A stretch of DNA of 64,000 bases from positions 62,001 to 126,000 of the forward strand of contig NZ_CANLNS010000004.1 of assembly GCF_947492715.1 (NCBI RefSeq). Direction: 5' to 3'. Origin of the DNA: an uncultured Psychroserpens sp. (GTDB taxonomy: Bacteria > Bacteroidota > Bacteroidia > Flavobacteriales > Flavobacteriaceae). A program made the position numbers and the translations under genes. Within the stretch, counting starts at the first letter, position 1; the number at the start of each line of letters is the position of its first letter. The notes beneath the pieces were generated by a model. It saw only the letters and a list, made by a program, of their open reading frames with translations, had not been told where the DNA came from and made no database searches. Of the stretch, positions 58,764 to 64,000 are shown piece by piece.

Positions 58764-61700
58764 TTACTTTAAAACAGATTTATTAATACTCACAACAACT
58801 TTCTCAACCAAACCTGATCGTTCAAAAATTTCTTTACTAATAATAGTATCAAGGGCTAAACTATTGAGTGTTTTTAGTGAACTTTGGGTTGTTTCAATTT
58901 CTATCCAATCTTCATAACCCATTTTATAAATTATAGGAACTTGGCAGTAAGTAAATGCCATAGAATGAGCCTCCAGCTCTATTTCCTTCCATTTCATATT
59001 TACATCGACATACTTAAACGTTTTAGGCTCGGTTAAGAATTCTTCTTCTCTCAACAAACAAGGGTTAAAAAATAATCTGCCTTGTGTCACAAATATTCCT
59101 AACTCCCCAAAACGACTTAAAATATCTTCTTTTACTTGGCCTGTCATTCCGGGCTGCTGAGCTCCTTTTCCTCCAGGCGTATGAGAATAGGGATCTGTTG
59201 GAAACGCCCCATACAACGACGGAGATTTATGTACCCCAATTCCTTCGTTAATCTCATAAAAGTGCTCCAATAAATGTCCTATTACTATGTCGTTCTCCTT
59301 TTCGGTAACTGCTTTAATACAACATTCTTGGACCGCTAATAATAACTTAGAAACCATATGCCAATAAATGGACCCTAAACCTTCATATCCATAAAATGTT
59401 CCAGACCTTCCCGTAAATGCTTTATGGTTAAACACGTCTTCAAAAGCCTGTAACACTTTTGGCGTATCGGATGCCAATAATGATTTATACTTTGTTTCAG
59501 AAAGTGCTTCTAATGCTGCAGAAACATCATTAGCATTTTTAAAGTTTCCGTTGAAATGGTATTCCCCATTTACATCGCGTTCTATAATTTGAGTATTGCC
59601 ATCATTCAATAAGTCCTGAAGTAATTTTGATGAAAAAATGGCGTCTTCTGAAATTGTATTCTTATCTAAGAACCCTTTTAGTTCTTTATTAGGATACAGC
59701 ATGTAGCTGTATTGATCTTCCCTAAAAAGTTTACTTTGCTTTAAAGCATTTAGAACGTTCAGAGCTTCTGTTGCATTTAAATAGCCCGAACTTAAAACGG
59801 CTACTTGTCCTTCTAGCATTTCGCTTAAATAAGAAATAGAAATCGAATTATCTGTATTTACAGTCATTAAGTTGTACGCATGATATAAATCATCTGCCCG
59901 CTTATTTGCCTTAATAGAATGTTCTAAATAGGATTTGCTAATTGCTATAAAATCTTTCAGTCTATCTAGTGAAAGTGTTCTTTTTCTTCCTGAAAATGCA
60001 TGATTATAAATATGCGTTCTAAAATCACTTCCTGCTTCTCCTAATTGATCTAAGATTGATTTTTTATCGATATCAGAAATGCTCGCAGATAATAAGGATT
60101 TATGATTTTCAAATGTTTCCAAAACCTTATTAAGAAAGTCAAATAATTCGACAGAGATTTCGGTTTCATTAACATTTGTGGTGTCAAGTAATTCTTCGAA
60201 AAAGTTAAAAAATCTGCGCAGATAATATAGCGTAACCATAGACACGCCATTACCTACCAAAGCATTATTTGCGTCATTCCATTCTGGGCGTTGTGTATTC
60301 ATCCATATACCACCCTCTGGGATGAAGTTAGATAACTTTGCTAAAGATGTCGCCAAGATTTTTTCAATAAAATTGGCCTTAACAATAAACCTGTTTTCAT
60401 CTCTCAACAAAGCTCCATCAGCTCCTAATTGTGAGCGTTCTTCTTGGATTTTACGATCTAAGTCTTCATCAAAAATGATAGTGTCTTTTGGATCTTTTAA
60501 TAAGTCTTTATAAGGCTTTATTTTATAAGGAACATTCGCATAAACGAAAAGGTCTTTCGTAAAAAAGCGCTCTAATCTACCAGGCTTGTGATTATTAATG
60601 AATTCTAAAAATTTAAGTAAATAAATGATTTGGTGATCACCCCAATACCCAATATAAGACCAAGGATCATCTGGTTCAATTGTTTCCCAATCAAAGCCCC
60701 CTTTTGTTACTCTATAGGGATTGTAACCATCAAAAGTTGTAGCATTCAAAAACTTATGAATCATGCTCTCAATAAATTCTGGATAAGAATGTGCTAAGGC
60801 CTCCCAGTTTTGAAAAATATCACGCCAATTCCCTTCATAATCTAATATTTTAGATCCATCAACTTCACTTCTTGTATTAATTGAAAATTTATTCCAAGGG
60901 CGACTCGGATCTCCATGTCGGCGACTAAACTTTAATGGCATGTATTCCAGACAAAGACGTCTGAAGTTTTTGTCGTCACTAGCGTATGCAATTTTTTGGA
61001 TTTCTGATAAAGAGAATACATCTGGAAGATGTTCTAAAGTCTTTTCTGACGTGCGCGCAACTTTCTTGTTTGCATTGAATAAGTAATTACTAAAATCCCA
61101 TTTTTCAATTTGATATCCATTGTCAAAAATTCCACCACGCATAATATTGAACAACGTATTGGCAAAATGGCGTGTATCCCTTAAACTATCTGCTGAAACT
61201 TGAATAGCATCTGAAGCCGCATTTAGTTCAACCAAACGTTTCGTGCCTGCATCGATATTGGCATTAATTTGATCAATTAGTGCATCATTATCTCTAATTT
61301 GTTTTGACAATAAAGCTATGTCAGAATGGTTTTGATTAACGTTAGCAACAATCATCCATTCTTTATAATCGTTTGCCGACAGTTCAATTTCTGAAGACAC
61401 TAAATAGGCTCCCTTTTCGGCTTTAATATCGACTTCCTGTACAATGTCTTCGCCTGATCTGAAATTGTTAAGCTGTAGAGCAGATAACAAGTGTTTAGGG
61501 TTATCTAATCCTAACGACCAAACAACATTGGCTCTTAAGGCTTCGCTAGCCTCGGCCTTATCAACAAGAATTGAGCTTAGAGCGTAAATTCCAAGGCCAG
61601 TGGCTTCCTCCAGTTCATTTCGCTTGTATGCATCCACAAGGTTGCTCGATTGGTTTTGGATATCACTACCAATGCTGGCTGGCATAATATTTTGAATACC

Positions 61701-62234
61701 ATCTAAGAGTGTTACTTGAACAGTATCTGCTCCTACATTAATGAGTTTAGATTTTTTTATAAAACCGAACATATTACTAGAACTCCATTGGTATCTAAAA
61801 ATGAGTTCTAGATCATGATTAATCTCTTCAAAAATGATTTTGTTCCCAAACCTGTTTTTATACAAATTTTGAGTTGTAGAATACCTACCCAAAGACCTTA
61901 TGGCTAATGGTTCCCACATGAATTCTTGGTTATTCTTAACAACTTTAAAAATCGACTTATTACCAGTAATATCTGCCGACTCTGTAATCTTATCATCTGT
62001 ATAATATGGAAAGAGTGCATATTCAGAGTTTTTACGTCCCGCCGTTAGTCCTCCATTACTTGATATAAACATCCAGTGATTGGAATCACTCACGATACTC
62101 ATAAAAAATGGACGAATTTCATCACTATTTGATATCTTATAATAAGACTCATTATCTATGACCAAATCAGTTAACCTGATTCGTTTTTCTTCAGAAATAG
62201 TATTATTTCTCATTAAAGTTGTGTCGTTTATCAT
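58764..62234 (-). CDS. Large inverting glycoside phosphorylase, probably GH149 (beta-1,3-oligoglucan phosphorylase), GH94-related
   Basis: 1156 aa, no signal peptide; GGIWMNTQRPEWNDANNALVGNGVSMVTLYYLRR catalytic region; SLYGAFPTDPYSHTPGGKGAQQPGMTGQVKEDILSRFGELGI; size and beta-1,3-glucan gene context fit GH149. Confidence 0.75.
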   Translation of the reverse strand: MINDTTLMRNNTISEEKRIRLTDLVIDNESYYKISNSDEIRPFFMSIVSDSNHWMFISSNGGLTAGRKNSEYALFPYYTDDKITESADITGNKSIFKVVKNNQEFMWEPLAIRSLGRYSTTQNLYKNRFGNKIIFEEINHDLELIFRYQWSSSNMFGFIKKSKLINVGADTVQVTLLDGIQNIMPASIGSDIQNQSSNLVDAYKRNELEEATGLGIYALSSILVDKAEASEALRANVVWSLGLDNPKHLLSALQLNNFRSGEDIVQEVDIKAEKGAYLVSSEIELSANDYKEWMIVANVNQNHSDIALLSKQIRDNDALIDQINANIDAGTKRLVELNAASDAIQVSADSLRDTRHFANTLFNIMRGGIFDNGYQIEKWDFSNYLFNANKKVARTSEKTLEHLPDVFSLSEIQKIAYASDDKNFRRLCLEYMPLKFSRRHGDPSRPWNKFSINTRSEVDGSKILDYEGNWRDIFQNWEALAHSYPEFIESMIHKFLNATTFDGYNPYRVTKGGFDWETIEPDDPWSYIGYWGDHQIIYLLKFLEFINNHKPGRLERFFTKDLFVYANVPYKIKPYKDLLKDPKDTIIFDEDLDRKIQEERSQLGADGALLRDENRFIVKANFIEKILATSLAKLSNFIPEGGIWMNTQRPEWNDANNALVGNGVSMVTLYYLRRFFNFFEELLDTTNVNETEISVELFDFLNKVLETFENHKSLLSASISDIDKKSILDQLGEAGSDFRTHIYNHAFSGRKRTLSLDRLKDFIAISKSYLEHSIKANKRADDLYHAYNLMTVNTDNSISISYLSEMLEGQVAVLSSGYLNATEALNVLNALKQSKLFREDQYSYMLYPNKELKGFLDKNTISEDAIFSSKLLQDLLNDGNTQIIERDVNGEYHFNGNFKNANDVSAALEALSETKYKSLLASDTPKVLQAFEDVFNHKAFTGRSGTFYGYEGLGSIYWHMVSKLLLAVQECCIKAVTEKENDIVIGHLLEHFYEINEGIGVHKSPSLYGAFPTDPYSHTPGGKGAQQPGMTGQVKEDILSRFGELGIFVTQGRLFFNPCLLREEEFLTEPKTFKYVDVNMKWKEIELEAHSMAFTYCQVPIIYKMGYEDWIEIETTQSSLKTLNSLALDTIISKEIFERSGLVEKVVVSINKSVLK

Positions 62235-62347
62235 TATCTATATGCTTAATAAAAGTGCATGTCTTTTTTCTTAAAGCTGAGTATCCATGATATGAATACA
62301 TTCAACCTTTACTATAAATCGTTTGATAGTTAAAATTTCAAAAATTA

Positions 62348-63163
62348 CTATTGGTATACCCTTATGTAATCTACCAACATGGATTGTGGGAAAACAGAAT
62401 TTTCGTTTGGAGGACCTGGATAATTACCTCCAACCGCAACATTCATAATAATATAAAATGGCTTGTTAAACACCCATTCTCCAGTAACATCCTCTGGTGT
62501 AATTTGATTGTACAATACGTCATCTACGTAGTAGTTGATATAATTTGGACCCCATTCGATACCGAAAATGTGAAACCCTGTATCAAAGCGATCGTTTTCC
62601 AATTCGAATGATTTTGTAATTGCTTCGCCAGCAGAATATCCTGGGCCATGAACACTACCATTAATTAATGTAGGTTCTTGACCTCTGTTTTCCATAATAT
62701 CAATTTCTCCTGTTAATGGCCAAACTACTTCATCAGAATCCGATCCCAACATCCAGAACGCTGGCCAAAGCCCCTGACTCCATGGTAATTGGATTCTTGC
62801 TTCGAAACGCCCGTATTGTTGTTCGAATTTATCTTTTGTTTGTATTCTAGCTGACGTATAACCAGACCCTTCAAAAGATTCTTGTCTAGCCGTTATTCTC
62901 AGCATTCCGTTTTCAATGACTACATTCTCGGGACGATCTGTATAGTATTGCAATTCGTTATTACCCCAACCTGGCAATCCGATATCTGAGCCATCTCCTA
63001 TGTCATAAGTCCAAATTGTTGGATCAGGAGCTCCGTTGACATCAAACTCTTGAGACAATGTTAAATTATTCAAGGTCGTTACTGTTTGAGTCTCATCTGT
63101 GTTACAATTTGTAAAAACAAACACTATTAGTAATAAACAAGTTATAAGAGAGACATTTTTCAT
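62348..63163 (-). CDS. Glycoside hydrolase family 16 lipoprotein (laminarinase-type)
   Basis: Lipobox LIVFVFTNC; LPWSQGLWPAFWMLG, TGEIDIMENRG (ExDxxE), FHIFGIEWGPNYINYYVDD. Start refined to ATG 63163 (track 63196). Confidence 0.93.
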   Translation of the reverse strand: MKNVSLITCLLLIVFVFTNCNTDETQTVTTLNNLTLSQEFDVNGAPDPTIWTYDIGDGSDIGLPGWGNNELQYYTDRPENVVIENGMLRITARQESFEGSGYTSARIQTKDKFEQQYGRFEARIQLPWSQGLWPAFWMLGSDSDEVVWPLTGEIDIMENRGQEPTLINGSVHGPGYSAGEAITKSFELENDRFDTGFHIFGIEWGPNYINYYVDDVLYNQITPEDVTGEWVFNKPFYIIMNVAVGGNYPGPPNENSVFPQSMLVDYIRVYQ

Positions 63164-63207
63164 TTTAAAATATTTTTTATCTGTTCTAATTAGCATAACC
63201 TTTAACT

Positions 63208-64000
63208 TTAGTTAATTATTTGTATATCATCATAATAGTAAGTGCTTCCATCTCCTGGCACGCCAGGAATAAATTCAAAGAAAACAACAACTCTAACATA
63301 ATCTGGAGCGGTATTCATTCCTGAAAAATCCCACTCTAATTCTTCCCATTCATTACTTGTTGTTGTATTCGCATCTAATTCGATACCAACAGAATTATCA
63401 GCATTTTCTAACCTTACTCTAATTGGTATACCTAGTTTAGGTGACCAAACTTTCATTCGTAATTTTTGAGATGTTGAAAAATCAATTGGTGCATCGAGAT
63501 TGACAAAAGTTCCTGCAAAGAAATCGGCTCCAACCGTTTTTGTAGTTCGCATAACATTAGCCGTAGGATTAATTCCAGTTGGATCTGGATTGGCTTCAAT
63601 TGCAGGATCAGAACCTGCAAAACCTAAAAAGTCATATGTTAATGTTGTAGACTCCCAACCTATTGGCAATTCTACTTGAGTTGCACCAGAATCATCTACA
63701 TTGGGCGAAGGATCTATAACCTCTTTGTAATAATAAATATTATCAACATAGATATTTGAAACTGTTGCATCTGAAACGAAGAACAAAAGACCTAATTGAT
63801 CCCTAACACTTAAACCTGCAAAGTCACCTAATGCAATATCAAAACTCGCCCACCCATTTGACACGAGTTGTGAACTATTTAATGTCACCGATCCAGATAT
63901 TTCATCTGGAGTTTGAACACCATTGAGTATTTCTAATCTTATAAAATCCCCTGCATCTATTGCTTCTTGTACATTAATATCAACATGGAGGTGTGTCATT
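63208..64000 (-). CDS. Partial carbohydrate-binding-module-like surface protein, truncated at the right window edge
   Basis: The frame is open to the edge and the apparent ATG lies within THLHVDI, likely an internal repeat; C-terminal domain LPIGWESTTLTYDFLGFAG...YYYDDIQIIN resembles that of 51499-53001. Confidence 0.75.
   Translation of the reverse strand, partial: MTHLHVDINVQEAIDAGDFIRLEILNGVQTPDEISGSVTLNSSQLVSNGWASFDIALGDFAGLSVRDQLGLLFFVSDATVSNIYVDNIYYYKEVIDPSPNVDDSGATQVELPIGWESTTLTYDFLGFAGSDPAIEANPDPTGINPTANVMRTTKTVGADFFAGTFVNLDAPIDFSTSQKLRMKVWSPKLGIPIRVRLENADNSVGIELDANTTTSNEWEELEWDFSGMNTAPDYVRVVVFFEFIPGVPGDGSTYYYDDIQIIN

Overview
This 64 kb window is a gene-dense, AT-rich chromosomal segment. 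The protein families (GldF/GldG, type IX secretion C-terminal sorting tails, flavobacterial DnaN, PhoH and PurC types) point to a marine Flavobacteriaceae bacterium. I saw no rRNA, tRNA, CRISPR array, transposase or integrase. From left to right the main blocks are: (i) housekeeping and transport genes, including an ABC permease/M1 peptidase fusion with its ATPase, an M42 peptidase, and a three-gene biotin-dependent acyl-CoA carboxylase; (ii) a tight co-directional trio (metallophosphoesterase, phage/eCIS-type tail-tube protein, membrane patatin-like protein) at 21273-25663 with no other injection-system genes in the window; (iii) an acetate uptake/activation block (acs, acetate symporter, DUF4212 protein) next to an AGCS symporter; (iv) a secreted metzincin protease with a T9SS tail; (v) purC, phoH, a SAM hydroxide adenosyltransferase-like gene, and gldF/gldG with an extra gene wedged between them, then dnaN; (vi) a beta-1,3-glucan (laminarin-type) utilization locus from about 50.3 kb to the right edge: LacI regulator, T9SS carbohydrate-binding protein, two GH17, GPH/MFS sugar symporter, GH30, a very large GH149/GH94-like phosphorylase, GH16, and a truncated carbohydrate-binding protein running off the edge. 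The best candidate for something under-described is the MPE-tube-patatin trio. The phosphorolytic laminarin branch and the coupled gldF-X-gldG arrangement come next. All family calls are from motif recognition by eye; no searches were run.
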